A stretch of DNA of 64,000 nt from positions 129,106,308 through 129,170,307 of the forward strand of contig NC_133397.1 of the NCBI RefSeq assembly GCF_047511655.1, in the 5' to 3' direction. A program made the translations under genes and the position numbers. The DNA comes from Castor canadensis (lineage: Eukaryota > Chordata > Mammalia > Rodentia > Castoridae). Shown here in pieces: positions 40,873 to 54,200 of the stretch. The notes below the pieces were generated by a model. It did not search any database, was not told the origin of the DNA, and saw only the letters and a program-made list of their open reading frames with translations. Numbering within the stretch: the stretch's first letter is position 1; each line of letters opens with the position of its first letter.

Positions 40873-42353
40873 AAGTATACAATTTTGAAAGACATAAAAC
40901 TAAAAGTTTTAAAATGTTACTTCTAAGGAAAATAATCATGGTGAGCAGATGTTCTATTTTATGATGGTATTTTCAATACAATATAGGTTCTAACATTGTC
41001 CTTCACAGTGAAGGTTCACATTCTGGACAAAAAATACAGAGTCTAACAACTAGTTTACTATAAACTAGTTTCCATCCAGTGCTTCCTTCCCCTCACACTA
41101 CCTTTCTAAGTTTCCAGCCTGTGCTTTCTAAAGTCAGAGACACAAAAAGAATAGCAAAGTAATGAGGATGAGTCACACCAGGAACGAAACCCTCAAGTTA
41201 CAAACACAATCCATGACTGGAGGGTCTGTTAATTTTGCTCCCTATGAAAGTATCTTCAACTACCTGATAACAACTGATTATAACATCAAAGACATTTTCC
41301 TTGCAAAGCATCCCAAAATAAGTATAAATTCTATTTTAAATCTGAAGTCTAATACTACTTTTTAAGCACTTGATAACTATTTCTGAATTTTTAAAAACAC
41401 AAGAGTAATTAAATGCCATGGAATAAAGATTTTTGTGAGATACAGTTGAATTTTGAAGGGCCACTGCCCGTTGTCTGCAGGATTTTTGCCCCCTCCCCAT
41501 AAACGAGTCTTTGCCAGATTGACACACCATCTCCACTAGGACTGTGTGCCATGGGGTAGAGAAAAAGTGAGTACGTTTCAGTAAATACAAGGTACAAGAG
41601 TAGACTACTGGCTCTGCACAGGATCTGTTTGTTTCCTTGTTCCAGAAGGACGTTTTATAGCATCTGTGAAGGGTCTGCTTCCTCGAATCCAGTGGAAAAC
41701 CACTTGAATTGCACACTGCATTCCTTGCAGATGCTAGGCAAGGCGAACTAGAAGAGCAAAGAAGAATTCTGTTAAATGGAAATGAAGGAGAAACGAAAAA
41801 AAAAGTGTGATCTTACTCTAATTTTAAACAGAAAGCGTAATATTTTCATCGAACTATAATGCTAAGACATTTATACTGCACCTGCCCCATGAAAATAATC
41901 AGTCTGCTTATAAAGCTTTCTCCCACATCAACATCAGTATCCTAACTGCTTACCCATCAGAAAACCAGCCATGACCAGTGAGCTCTTACTGAAGTGTTTG
42001 TTTTCCATAGAAGAAACTGAAGGGAGAATTTGGGAGTGGGAATTCAAGAAAGAATCCCCCATTGTTTATTTTTCACTATTTCCCAGTATCACACGGGCAT
42101 CTTATCTTCCTTCCCTACTGCATCTGATTCAAGCTCTAGAACCACATCACAAAGTAGTCTGTCAGAAGTGTGTGAGTCACAGCGTGCTCCAACCAAAACT
42201 GAAAAGTACCCAGCAGGAGCTCAGTAACACAGCCCAAAACAGTCCTGTCCCCAACACTGCTGAACATCATGAACACTCATTTCTGTTAAAGTTAATAATA
42301 AAATATACCTAGCAAGACCTGATGTCATCACCCCTACATTAGAATTTACAAAA

Positions 42354-42480
42354 CACTGGGCATGGTGGTATGTGCCTGTAATCCCAGCACCTGGGAAGCA
42401 GAGGAAAATCACTTGAGCTCAGGAATTTGAGACCAGCATGGGCAAAATAGTGACAGCCTGTCTCGAAATTCTTTTTTGAA
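42354..42480 (+). repeat. B1 SINE
   Basis: gggcatggtggtatgtgcct, then tgagaccagcatgggcaaaa. Confidence 0.9.
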
Positions 42481-42660
42481 GTATATTACTTTTACATCTT
42501 TTCTTTCTGGGGTTTAGGGACAAAGCTTTTTAGGAAAAATTAAGAACTCCTTTATGTGACCTCTGACAACTATTTAAAAAGTTGAGAGGTCTGAATTTTT
42601 CTAATTAAGACTGGGCAGATCAAGACATACTGCCTTTCAAATGTAAAGTGTGTAAGTTGA

Positions 42661-44898
42661 CTGAATGTGTCTTTTTTTTTTTTTTTTAAAGATCGTTTTA
42701 GACGAACATGCAATACTTATTAATATTATACAGGGCACAAAATGAAATGAAAGCCAAGTTTTTTTTAAAAGGTTAACTCAAGTAATCAGCAGTAAATGAG
42801 AACATCCTTGCTTCCCTAGCTAAATGAAAGCAGTTAACTACTAGTTAACTAGTAAAATACTAGTGTGTATTTTCAAGTAAATACAGAAGCAAAACTCATT
42901 AGCTCTTTAAAAAATACACACATTTAATGTTGGTCTGTTTTAATTCTAAGTAAAGCAATTCCAAAAATACAAACTGAACATCAGAGCCATGTGAACCACC
43001 ATGATAAAATAAAACAGACATTCACAATAATTACGTCTAAAGACAGTTCAGCTTGATAAATCATCTTCCAAGTATGTTAAAGGAGGAGCTGCTAAAAATA
43101 CTGCTGGTGTTCAGTTAGATTTAAAGGATTCAGGGGAAATGAAAGCATATGATACAGGAAGAGAGAATAAGGTACACGGGATTTACATTTTCCATTACCC
43201 CTAGAGAGAAACAAACATTCAAAAATCAACACAAACTCTGTGTTATTCAAAATATTGCAGCTGCAGGAAAGGCAACTTTAAATTAATAGCTAGGGGAAAA
43301 TCAAGTTTTGGTGGAGGTAAACAGAAATGACAGTTTTTAATTTGCACTTTTGTAAAGCTCATTTGTACCTGGCCAACCAGGAACCAACGCAGGACAAGGA
43401 CGTTCTCTGCTGCTTTTGGCTACAATGTGACAAGGAAAAGTCATCTTTTGAAGATGTTTTAAAGAAATAAAGCAACTTTCTTTATAAACAGTAAAATAAT
43501 CAATTAATGGAATAAATAAGTACTAACCCACATTTTTACCACTCTGTCATCACTACACTTACATATTTTTCATTTTGGTGGCAAATTCCCCAATTTTTAA
43601 TCTAAAATCCACCACTTTTAAAAGTAAAACGAATAGCCACCAAAAGAAGAATATTCTTCTGTTTACTCTTTGGCTAAGAAAGAAAAGAAAACAAAACAAA
43701 AAGAAATAGAAGACAACTCTAACACTGGTGATAAAAGAAACTGTTTTTACATGTAAAATAAAATTATCAATTTAAATCTTGGTGCATTTTATAAAAACAA
43801 GAGGTAATGCTGTAATACAGCAGCAGTGGCCTCGGCAGCGGCGTGCTGCTTATTAACCCTGTGCAATAAAACACTTTGTTCATACTACACTTACTCAACA
43901 CGACTAACAGTTACTACAGACATTTCAGGAATCTTCACGGGACTCCTACAGACTTACTGTTAAAACTGAGAGACATTTACAATCATAATGTGCCATGAAA
44001 ACCTGAAAACGCTAAGTAGGAAATAATGGTGATATTGTTTGAATTTGTTTCAGGTCCTGAACAGCTGAGTCACAAGGACTGAAAGTGAAAGCATTCTAGG
44101 AGCCCAGGAACACTGTTGTTCACACCCTTCCTCTGCACACTAAACTTGTCTGACAATTCTCTTCATACATAGCAAGCAACAGCACCCAATAAAGCCTGAG
44201 AAGAAATGCTGCAACTATTCCTGAAAAGAGAATTATGGGATATACACTCCAAAGCTGCCCGTTCCCATAATCTGTATTGCATAGGTCACATAATCACACA
44301 CATATATATACACCAGTGTGTACATATATGCACATGCAAAGAATATATTAAGACGACAATGAAGTCTAGTCACAGAGCAATTTACAGGCTCAATATATTT
44401 TTTACACTTTGCTTGAAAGAAAATTTCAATATTTTACAGTCTTTCAGTAGGCATTATATACACTGCACTTTATGAAATCTAAAAGGTACTGAAATAGATT
44501 TTCCCAACATTTTGGTAACAAAACAGACAATGTTCTCCAAATACTTGTGCTATCTACATGATCTGTTTGCTGTGGTAACCACTAATCACAAAACCTGACT
44601 TGATGGAGTAATTAGAAAATGATCTAACACCATGCATGGGTTTGAGTCATTTTTAATACCCTATCCTAGAAACAGTCTACAAATCTCAAGATTTAAAAAA
44701 TTAAGTCTCTGTTCTGATTTTAAAAGATATCTTTTTATGACAATATCCATAACATTGACAAGTACATGTTAAGGCTAGTTATCATCTTCTCTTGTGAATT
44801 TTTTTGCTTTTTAAGAAAGACAGTAAGCCAGACTCCTCTGGGGCTCTGAACAGAACCTAGAGAAATGAGTGCAGTGCACATAATGTTCAGTCCTACAG
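42661..44898 (-). other. MTF2: Probable MTF2 3' UTR
   Basis: 2.2 kb of SINE-free AT-rich DNA directly after the MTF2 stop codon, unlike the SINE-dense DNA to its left. The left limit is set at a poly-T run (42671-42687). No canonical AATAAA was seen at the end on the minus strand; several variants (ATTAAA as tttaat) occur, for example near 42924. Extent is inference. Confidence 0.5.
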
Positions 44899-45256
44899 TC
44901 AGGACGCAGTCGCTCCTTCCCACTCCACCAGGTACTGCACCTTCCCATCCAGGGTCACGCGACGAGCCAAGACTCGGTACTTCTCGCCACATGCTATTCT
45001 ACCTGCAGCACCAAAATAACTAGTGATGGAGTTTTTCAAGTGATTGAGTTGTAACTCCTGATCTGCTAAGTTATTCAGGATCTCTGTATTGAGCTCCTCA
45101 AATTGATAATCTTCTTTGCCTTCGTCATCTTTTAAGATTTCTGAGTTCTGTGTTTGGAGTGCTCTTCTTGGAAGACGACCTCTTCTTCTCCGCAAATGTG
45201 GTATTGCAGCAGGCCAGGCTCTTCCCGTGCGAGTTCTTTTTCTGGAGTCCGATAAG
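44899..45256 (-). CDS. MTF2: MTF2 last exon: C-terminal domain
   Basis: Acceptor ttccatag at 45257. 118 residues plus TGA (44899-44901). An Arg-rich start ([20 protein letters not shown]), acidic/helical middle, and C-terminal chromo-like fold ([20 protein letters not shown]). The family uses this end to bind SUZ12. Confidence 0.97.
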
Positions 45257-48200
45257 CTATGGAATAGGAAAGGCACAACTGTTTACTAAATTAGTTTGGT
45301 TTTTTGATCCTTTTTTTTTTTTTTAAACAGTAAAACAGTAGAACTCAGGGACTTGTGCTTGCTAGGCAGGAATACTATCACTTGAGCCATGCCCTCTGAC
45401 CTTTTTGCTTTCATTGTTATTTTTTGAATAGGTCTTATACTTTTTTGCCCAGGCTGGTCTGGACCTTAATCCTCCTATTTACACTTGTCATGTGACTAGT
45501 GTGACAGGTGTGTACCACCACGTCCAACTTTTTACTGGTTGAGATGAGGTCTCACTGTTTTCCCGGGCTGGCCTCCAACACTAATTCTTCAGATCTCTAC
45601 CTATAACCACTAAATTCATTATTTTTTTAGGTGGTACTGGGGTTTGAACTCAGGACTTCACACTTGCAAGGCAAGCAGTCTACCACTTGAGCCACTCCAC
45701 CAGTCCATAACTGTTAAATTCAAAGACTCTGCAGTCACATTTGTTGATTTAACAGCCCAGTTCTGTTATGCTTGCTAAATATGCAACAGTAGGCTTGTCA
45801 TTTGCCATCCTCTGTCTACTCATCTATAAAATGGAAATGGTAGGAACTGCAAATGAAAGAACTGTTTTAGAGATTAAATAAAGCAGGGCATGTAAAAAGC
45901 TTAGCATAAAGCCAGGCACTGTGGCTCCCACATGTAATCCCAGCTACTCAGGAGGCAAGGCAGAGATCAAGAGGATGGCAGTTCAAAGCCAGCTCCGGCA
46001 AATAGTTTACGAGACCCTATCTTAAAAAACCCTTCACAAAAAATGGGCTGGTGGAGTGGCTCAAGGTGAAGGCCCCGAGTTCAAGCCCCAGTACTAGGAA
46101 AAAAAAAAAAGGTTAGCATAGGAGCACACTGCATTATTCAAGGTTCATTAATAAATGGGTTACTCTTTAGCCCTGTCACTTAGAATTTCACTTTTTGTTT
46201 TTTAGTACTGGGGCTTTAATTCAGGGCCTATACCTTGAGCCACTCCTCCACAGGACGTTTTGTTTTTTGAGAAGGGTTTTTTTCAAGATAAGGTCTCGTG
46301 GACCATTTGCCCGGGCTGGCTTTGAACCATCTCTGTCCCAAGTTCCCAAGTAGCCAGGATTACAGGTGTGAGCCACAGGCGCCCAGTGAATTTTACATTA
46401 TTTACAAGAACAATTTTTGAATTCTGAACAATAATTAAACAAATAAATGTATAAAACTTGAAAACTAGTAGTTTTAATTCCAAGTATACTTTTCATACCT
46501 GGCATGATGTGCTTTAGAAAAAAAAATCTGTCCTTCTGAAGAGTTAGGTAAATAGCAAAGGGGAGCACACTATTGATTTAAACGAACAATAAGAATCCTG
46601 AGTTTAAAACACTCTCACTGACAAAGACCTATGCACCCAGTAATGACTACTTAAGCAAAGAACACTTGGTGTAGTAAAAACAGAAAAGCCTAACAGAAAA
46701 GTGCACAGCCATATCACAAATTTCCTAATAAATCTGAAAATTTTAATGTGTATATTCTGAAAGCAAAAATATTCAGATTAACAAATCAGGGAATGTTCAT
46801 ATGAACTGCTTCTCAAAACACTGGAAGACATGCTAAGAGTTATTCAGCCCAAGGACCTAAAAGGAAACAAGTGAAGAAGAGGTATCTACCCATAATGCCT
46901 GGAAATGCTAGACGAGGTAGTTTCTTTTGCACTGGAAGCACCCGTGAAATCCACATCTGAGGTATTAGATGAGTGTGCAGCTCCCTCAGTTCTCCTGAGA
47001 CAAAAGAATTTAAATGGTATAACGACTAAATTACATAACAATAGAAACACTAATTTCCTCAAAAAGAAAATTCCTAGGCAAGAAAAAAAACAGCTTTCTA
47101 TTTACCCTATAGAACAAGGTAAATCCAACGTAGGATTCTCTGAAATGGATTCTTTCTCCTGGGGGGGGAAAGGAGGAAGATATATACTTAAAGCATGGTT
47201 CTACAGAAATACGAAAAAAAAATGGTTTCTTATTAATTTCATACACCCTACTCTCTATGAATACTTATCAACAACTACTCTTACCAAAGGTGGCTCAGCA
47301 GTCTTTTGAATCATTTTTCTTGTATACGGGCCAGGAGGACGACCTACAGATTTTTTCTTTCCTTTCTTTTCTATCCCATTGCTTACTTCCCTAAAACAGA
47401 AACCGTTATTATTTTATCTCTGCATAAAGAAAACAAAGAGAATAACTTTACAAATGTAATTACATAGACTGTATTTTATTGTTCTATAACACAAAAACTA
47501 CAGTGAATGTAAGTTGCATCTATAAGTTTAGTCAGGGGCAAATTAGATAATTTTAAACATATCTTGAGATAGTCACATTTTGAAAATTTTAAGGAAAAAA
47601 TGTTCTCTTTATTATAATACTGGAATACACATACCACCTAAACATTTAAAAACCATACTATATGAGAGGTATCACAACTCCTCAAGTTTATTTAGTTTAG
47701 GCTGTTACTATCTAGGGGATGTTTTCAAGAATTCACCACTAAGGGAATGGCTATGAAAAAGTTGACCTCATGGAAATATCTATATTTAATCATAGCCGCT
47801 ATCAATACAGGCTGCCTTCCTATGTGTGTGTACTGTAGCACGGCGCTATCAGAAAGAAGTAAGGAATACTTCACACTGGGAAGAAGTCATCCACAGGGCA
47901 AACTTAGAATTGGAAAATCATTTTTGAAACACCGAATATCCAGCAATAGAAGGCAAACAGTAATAGTAAAGGATGCCTCTAAAAGAAGAAAAAGAGCAAA
48001 CAGCCATACACAGAACGTCTACTCCATTTACTCAGTAAACAACAGCTGCCATAGAAGCAAGCTTACAGATAACAGGGGTACAGAGATGTCATGTCCTGTG
48101 CTGAAGGATGGTGCATCATAGGTAGAAGTTGCCAAATATATACACACAGAGCTCATAAAACAGGGTGGAGTACTATGAGAAAGCTTCCCAGGAAAATTCA

Positions 48201-51200
48201 ATTAAAGGAACAAAGAGGAACAATAAATATATATGATGCTAAAAAGAGGTGAATGAAGAAAACTAGGAAAAAATCCTATCCCTGTAAATGCTAAACTAAG
48301 GTCAGGGAATAGGGTAACAGTGGAAGGACAAAGTAAGGGAGAAAAAACAAGAAAGAAAGACCACACCTATAATCAAGTCCCAAGGGTAAAATGGATAGGA
48401 TATACATTTTTTCAAAGGTAATCAATGTAACGCTTAGGAAGGGCCACCATACTAAAACAAAAACACTCTTAGGCTAAAAGGACCAATTCATCTGCAGGGC
48501 CCAGAAGGAACTAAGGGTAAACAATGTTTACCCTTATCTGGTGGCATCAGATGGTCTCACAGATGGAGCACCCTATGAAACCATTATGAATGACGCAGAA
48601 TGTACGGGATTCTTCTTTTTCTGATTCATAATATGGACAACTACCAACAAAGATATGGAGTGAAAGAATTTGGAAGCAACAGAAATACCGTTTTTTTCCT
48701 TCAGGAAAGAACCTTAAAATGGCATCTATCCTATTACAAACTTCAAGTGGCTATGATGCCCAACTCTTTCTTAGACTCCAAGATGAGTACTCCACACTTC
48801 TACTGACATTAAACTTCCACTCTGTCCAACCCTCTTAAGCTAGCTTGGCTCTCACATTCTTTTGAGGAAACAGAAGTTACCATCCAATTTCCCAAACTGT
48901 AATCCATCCAGCATCTATGCCCGTCTTTCCTTTTTCACCCACTTCAACAAAAGGTGCTTCCAGGTCACTCTCACACTGAGACACTCTCAAAGTCGTTACA
49001 ATCTCTTTGTGAGCCCCACTGTCTTCCGCCACTGCCATTATCCTCAGCACACAGATTCCTTTATCTCCCATTAGTAAGAAACGATCACTTACTGCGCCCA
49101 GTCCCTCTCTTCAGCTGCTTCCTTCCATCCACAGAAAAACTGAGCTCTGACAATTCACCCTGTCCACTTTCTCCCTTCTCATTCAGAATTCTTACAGTTC
49201 CCTCCCTTCATTATTTTGAATATGCCCATGTACCCACAGTAGGAGAGCCTAGTTTTGAAATATAAATTGGGAAGTATTATTCAGTAACACAGTAACCCAC
49301 TCCAATCTGTCTTGTATCTTTACTACTCCAAATAAATAACAAACTGTTACAGTATCCATGAACACTTTTCTCTGGTCTTAATCCACCTTTCACTAGCATC
49401 CAATAGAGTTTAATGGATCACCTTTCTAAGACACTCCCCTTCTTTTGGTTTTCATGACACCCAACTTTCTTGGTTTCCTCCCACTTCACTGATCACTCAT
49501 TTTTTAGTCTTCTTTATTTCACCCCTTCCTTTTTCTTTTTTTGGTGGTGGTATTGGTGTTTGAACTCAAGGCCTTGTGCTTGCTAGGCAGGTGCTCTACC
49601 ACTTGAGTCACCTCTAGATCTTTCTGCTTTATACTATTATAAATAGGGTCTCATGTTTTTTGTCCAGGTCAGCCTCAGACCATGATCCTCCTACCTATGT
49701 CTCCTGCCTAACTGAGATTATAGCTGTGAACCACCATGCCCAGCTTATTCCTTGAGATGAGATGTTGTTAACTTTTTATCTGTGCTGGCCCAGAACAAGA
49801 ACCTCCCAATCTCCCTCTCCTGGGTAGCTGGGGATTACATGTGTGAGCCATCACATTCAGCACTTCCAAATGTGTAACTGTTACCAGCCACCATTCTAAG
49901 CCAGGTTCTCCTCTACCTGTCTCACAGATAAATTTATTCCCTTTCATTGCTTTGTAAATTACCTTCCACATTCACATCACCTGCCCTGACCTTTTATTTT
50001 TATGAGCTCCTCCATAGCTTCAAATCCAATCACCTTTATCTAATCCCTCATGAGAATCTCAAATGCAAGGAAAAATAGAAGCAGGAAAAATACTTCAATC
50101 ACCTTGTCAAACTATGTTCTTCTATATCTTGGTAAGAAACACCACCATCCACCAGTTGCTCAAGCCAGAAATCTGGCATCAGTTAACTTGATTCGTTAGC
50201 AAGTCCAACCAATTCTGCCTCCAAAAGAAATCTCAAATCGATCCTCTCTCCACTTCACTCCACATCAACTCCTGTCCAAGCAGCCATCCCTCATCTCTTA
50301 CCCAGACAAATCGTATTCTTACCCCATACTATCCATTCTAGAACCAGCATGCAAAGAATAGTTTTTAAAAGACAATTAAATGTTACATCATTTAAATGGC
50401 TCTCCTTATTCTTGGGAGGGAGGGTGGGGAGGATGAATCCTTTTGACACTATAGGACCCTGCATGACCAAGATATCACCGTACTTTCTACACCTCATTCT
50501 TACTATTGTTCTGTGAATTCCTAGATTATGTCTTGTGGCCTTCATGCTTGCTATCTGTTACCTGGAACATTTTTCCCTTTACACTTCCCATTGTTGGATT
50601 AGCTCTCACTCTTTTACATCTTAATTTACATATTAACATTGACCCCTCTTGCAGTACAACAACCATCCCTACAGCTCCCAATGCTCTAGCCCTAACTGGC
50701 ACTGGCATGATCAGCAGTATTTCGCTGACTCATCACCTTTCTTCCCCCACCACACTGCAACCCATCAGGGTAAGAAGGAATCTGTCCTGTCGTTATATTC
50801 CCAGCATTTAGATAAGACATTTAATAAATAAGCTACATGAATGAATGAAAAACAGTCAGGCCAGTATTTGTTTGCTTAAATCAGCAAGGTCTACAATTCC
50901 TTGAAGGCCAGTAGCCTAAAATAAGTAAACATCAGCTCTTTATACTTTGTCTAACAAAGAAATTATAGATTGGGGGGGAGGGGAAATTAAGGTGTCTGCC
51001 ACTTACACTTTCAAATATACTGAGACTAAATAACATACATTATTAGTTACAATTAGCTAAAGAGAAAAAACTAAGCCACAGATCAACTTTTACCTTGAAT
51101 CAGATATAGGTTTGGATGCCTTTCTGCCTTTAATTTTAAATTCATGGGATGTTCCTTCAGGTTCTTTCTCTGCTTTGAAAGCCACATTTGGTGGCACAGG

Positions 51201-54200
51201 AGGAACACGAATTCGCAACCCAAACAAATGCTTCTTCTTCTTTATTTCCTTCCCAGACATAAACCTAAATTTTTAAAAAAATTAGCTAAAATTTTAAAAA
51301 ACTGAACATATATACATGGTAGCCCCTACCTCATAATGTTAATACATGAAAACTCACCCATACAACAATATCTTTTCCCCCCTTGACTCTTGTATGCTCC
51401 AGAGCCAGTCTACAGCAGGGTATTATGGGGAAGGAACTGGCCCAGAAGAGAGAAAAAGCACAGGTTCACTTTTTTCATAACATGGAATCTAAGCCAGGTA
51501 TGGATGTGTGGCCTATAGTAAAAGTACTCAGAAGGCTGGGGTGGATCACTTGAACCCAGGAGAACATGGCTTTTTTGTTGTTGTTGGTTGAGAAAGGGTC
51601 TTGCCATGTAAGCCAGGCTGGCCTCAAATTGGTGATCCTCCTCCCTCAACCTCCTGAGTGCTGGGATTATGGGGGAATATCACCACACCTGCCTCTGAAA
51701 CCAAGGATGTTAGGTCAACCTGAGCAATATAGCAAGACTCTGTCTCAAAAGGGGAGGGGGGGGGGTAACACGTAACTTCTTAAAGCAAGGAAAAAAAAGA
51801 GTATTTATACCAATATGTTTTTGTGTCTTGTTAGAAATATCTCAAAAAAGGTTATGAGAAACAATTCTATTTCCTGTGGATCTTTGAGTAAAGAAAATCT
51901 GATCAGAAATAATAGGTGACAGTACTAAAAAAGAAAGTATGAGACCAATTAATGGCCCAGAAAATAAGTAGTATGCCAGAGCTGGACTCAGGCTTCTGAA
52001 AAACATGCTCCCTGTCCCTTCCTTTAGTCTTTTGGGTTCTTATTCCCAAACAGGTCCATCTACTTTCACTTTTACTCTATGAGAATCTCTACCAGTTGTT
52101 TGAGATGCTCTTCTTTCAGTTTTATGCATGTCTAAGAATGGGGAGCCCCTATTTCTATCACGATAGGAACGGGTACATTTAATATGATGCTCGAGATTAG
52201 AACTTAGAACTTGTATTCCTTTAAAATATTTTTATCAATATAATAACTTAACTGCTCAGTTACCTTATAGCTTATTGAGCTGATTTAAATAAAGATCTAG
52301 CTGCTAGTAATTAAAACATTTTTATTTAATGAGAAAATGCTGTTAAGTTCAAAACAGCAACTTTAATTAGCAACAAAAATTTTTAAATTTAGAAGTTTGT
52401 TGGAGTCTGCATATAAACATTTATAAAATTTCTATGGCATTGTGAAAATATTTTCAAGAAATGTAAATATGATGCTTAATGAAAACTGAGTGAGATCTGT
52501 ATAAGAATATAGTAAATACTATTGCTTAGTGATCTTGGACCACTCACACCAGTAATGTTACTCTTATATAATTAATTAGTAAGTAATATTAAAACCACAG
52601 ATTTACATCTTTACCAAAAAGAAACCCCCATATTCTCAGTACTTTCCTGTCTTTTGAAAATTCTCATCAGCTAACAAGACATAATCTTCCTTTTAGTACA
52701 CTGCATTATTGAAGTGATTACTGAAATGCTTTTCAACAGAAGGGACCAAATGCCCCCTGAAAGACTATATGCTCCCACCCACCATCCCCAGAAGTACTGC
52801 TCTTCTCCAACCCTCAAGAATCCTACTTCAAGCTTAAAATGGTGTGTGTGTGTTCCAAACACCAAACCCATAGTGCTTAAACAATGCTATTGTTCCTTAT
52901 ACTTACTAACTGCCTCCCTCCTAGTGATACATAAAATAAGTCAACTTACATGGTCTTGTAATCATTTAATGCCTCCAGAACATGTTCATATCTTTCAGAT
53001 TTTGGTGTGTCTGCCAGCTGTGAAGTATCAAGAAACAATTTAACGTACTACAATTTCATCATAAGAAATACACAGGTGCTAGACAGAGGCAACAAGATGC
53101 AGAGGAGGAGAGCCCTGTCTGGTGATCAGAAGACCTAAGCTCTAGTTCCAGACCATGTGACCACTTAAATCTCTCAGGGCTTATTTTTTTTTTAACCTAG
53201 AAAAATGAAAGTATATATCCTACACTAGTTACGTTATTAGTTTATAACATGGATTAAATGCTATATGTTTGTGAAGGAACTGCAAACACTATAAAAATTT
53301 TAAAAATTTATGACCTGGGGAAATAATATTTTAGAATTATTTTAATATTTACCATAAAAGCTACTAATAGTATATCAGTAAGGTGCATAAAAAAGAAATA
53401 AGAATTTTATTTCCCAATATCTATATTATCACAAATAATCTCTGTAACAGTAACAATAAAAAAAAAAAATTAACCCTGAAAACTAGAGGATTTTATTTCC
53501 TAACAACTCGGAAGGATCCTAAATGACTCACTTGACAGCTTATCATAACATGCTGCTTCTTCAAAGTGTAAAGACTTAGGCCCACTGACAAAAAAAACTT
53601 CCAAATACCCCAGTCAGCTTTTCAAATGACAGCAGTGGGCTCGTTACCAGTTGAAACTGCCAAGCCTTAGAACTGCTTTAAGTGAAAGAGCAAACAAATC
53701 TCTTTATTTGGATGAGGAGCACTGGAGCTAGAAGAGACTCATAAGTCATCTGCTCCAGCTCTATTTTACAGCCAGTTAATGAAGGGTCAATGAACTGCAG
53801 AAATTCCCCTGACTAGTTAGGGACACAGCTAGAATCTGAACCCATCCCTTTGGCATTCTCTCTGCACCACAGGACAGTGTGAGTACATTCAAAGCATATG
53901 CCCTACCACAAATCTACCCCTCAAGAGCCTGAGAATTTCTGTGTAAGAACGAAAGAATCAAGACTTCAAAAGCTTGAGAGAAATAAGTCCTACATCCAAT
54001 TCAACCTTCCACCAAGACTACAATTTCTTTTGCAAGAGAGATTAGTCATTCAACCTTGCCTTAATTACCACCATGATAAAAGCTGATGCACCTACTCGAA
54101 AAAGCCCATTTCACAGGCAGTCAAAATGTCCCTTGATCTTCTATCCTTTCACAAAAGGAGTATCTGAAAACATCTGCAAACAGCTATCATGTCTAAGTAT

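Larger units (their letters stand above)
36431..42660. other. Tail-to-tail intergenic region between TMED5 and MTF2
   Basis: Dense in SINEs (37378-37492, 37542-37740, 37833-38132, 38328-38415, 39320-39482, 40005-40165, 40645-40872, 42354-42480). Unique stretches at 38420-39310, 39490-40000 and 40880-42350 show no recognisable gene. Several ORFs of 60-126 codons lack any resemblance or codon character. The borders with the two 3' UTRs are not defined. Confidence 0.65.
45257..46889 (-). other. MTF2: MTF2 last intron
   Basis: SINE-packed: 45311-45605, 45620-45708, 45909-46112 and 46196-46386, with a MIR at about 45740-45905. 46390-46889 is unique. Confidence 0.88.
47391..51093 (-). other. MTF2: MTF2 intron between exons g and h
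   Basis: Holds a long composite SINE (49531-49861) and an old L2 (about 50130-50640). 47750-49500 is unique with ORFs of no recognised family. No further exon was seen. Confidence 0.82.

Noticed and set aside
41336-41716. 126-codon minus-strand ORF between TMED5 and MTF2
   Set aside because: No splice context or family resemblance; it could be distal MTF2 3' UTR but not a protein.
47747-48121. 124-codon ORF in an MTF2 intron
   Set aside because: No recognisable domain, low-complexity Ser/Lys/Arg content and AT-rich intronic context; within chance for this length.
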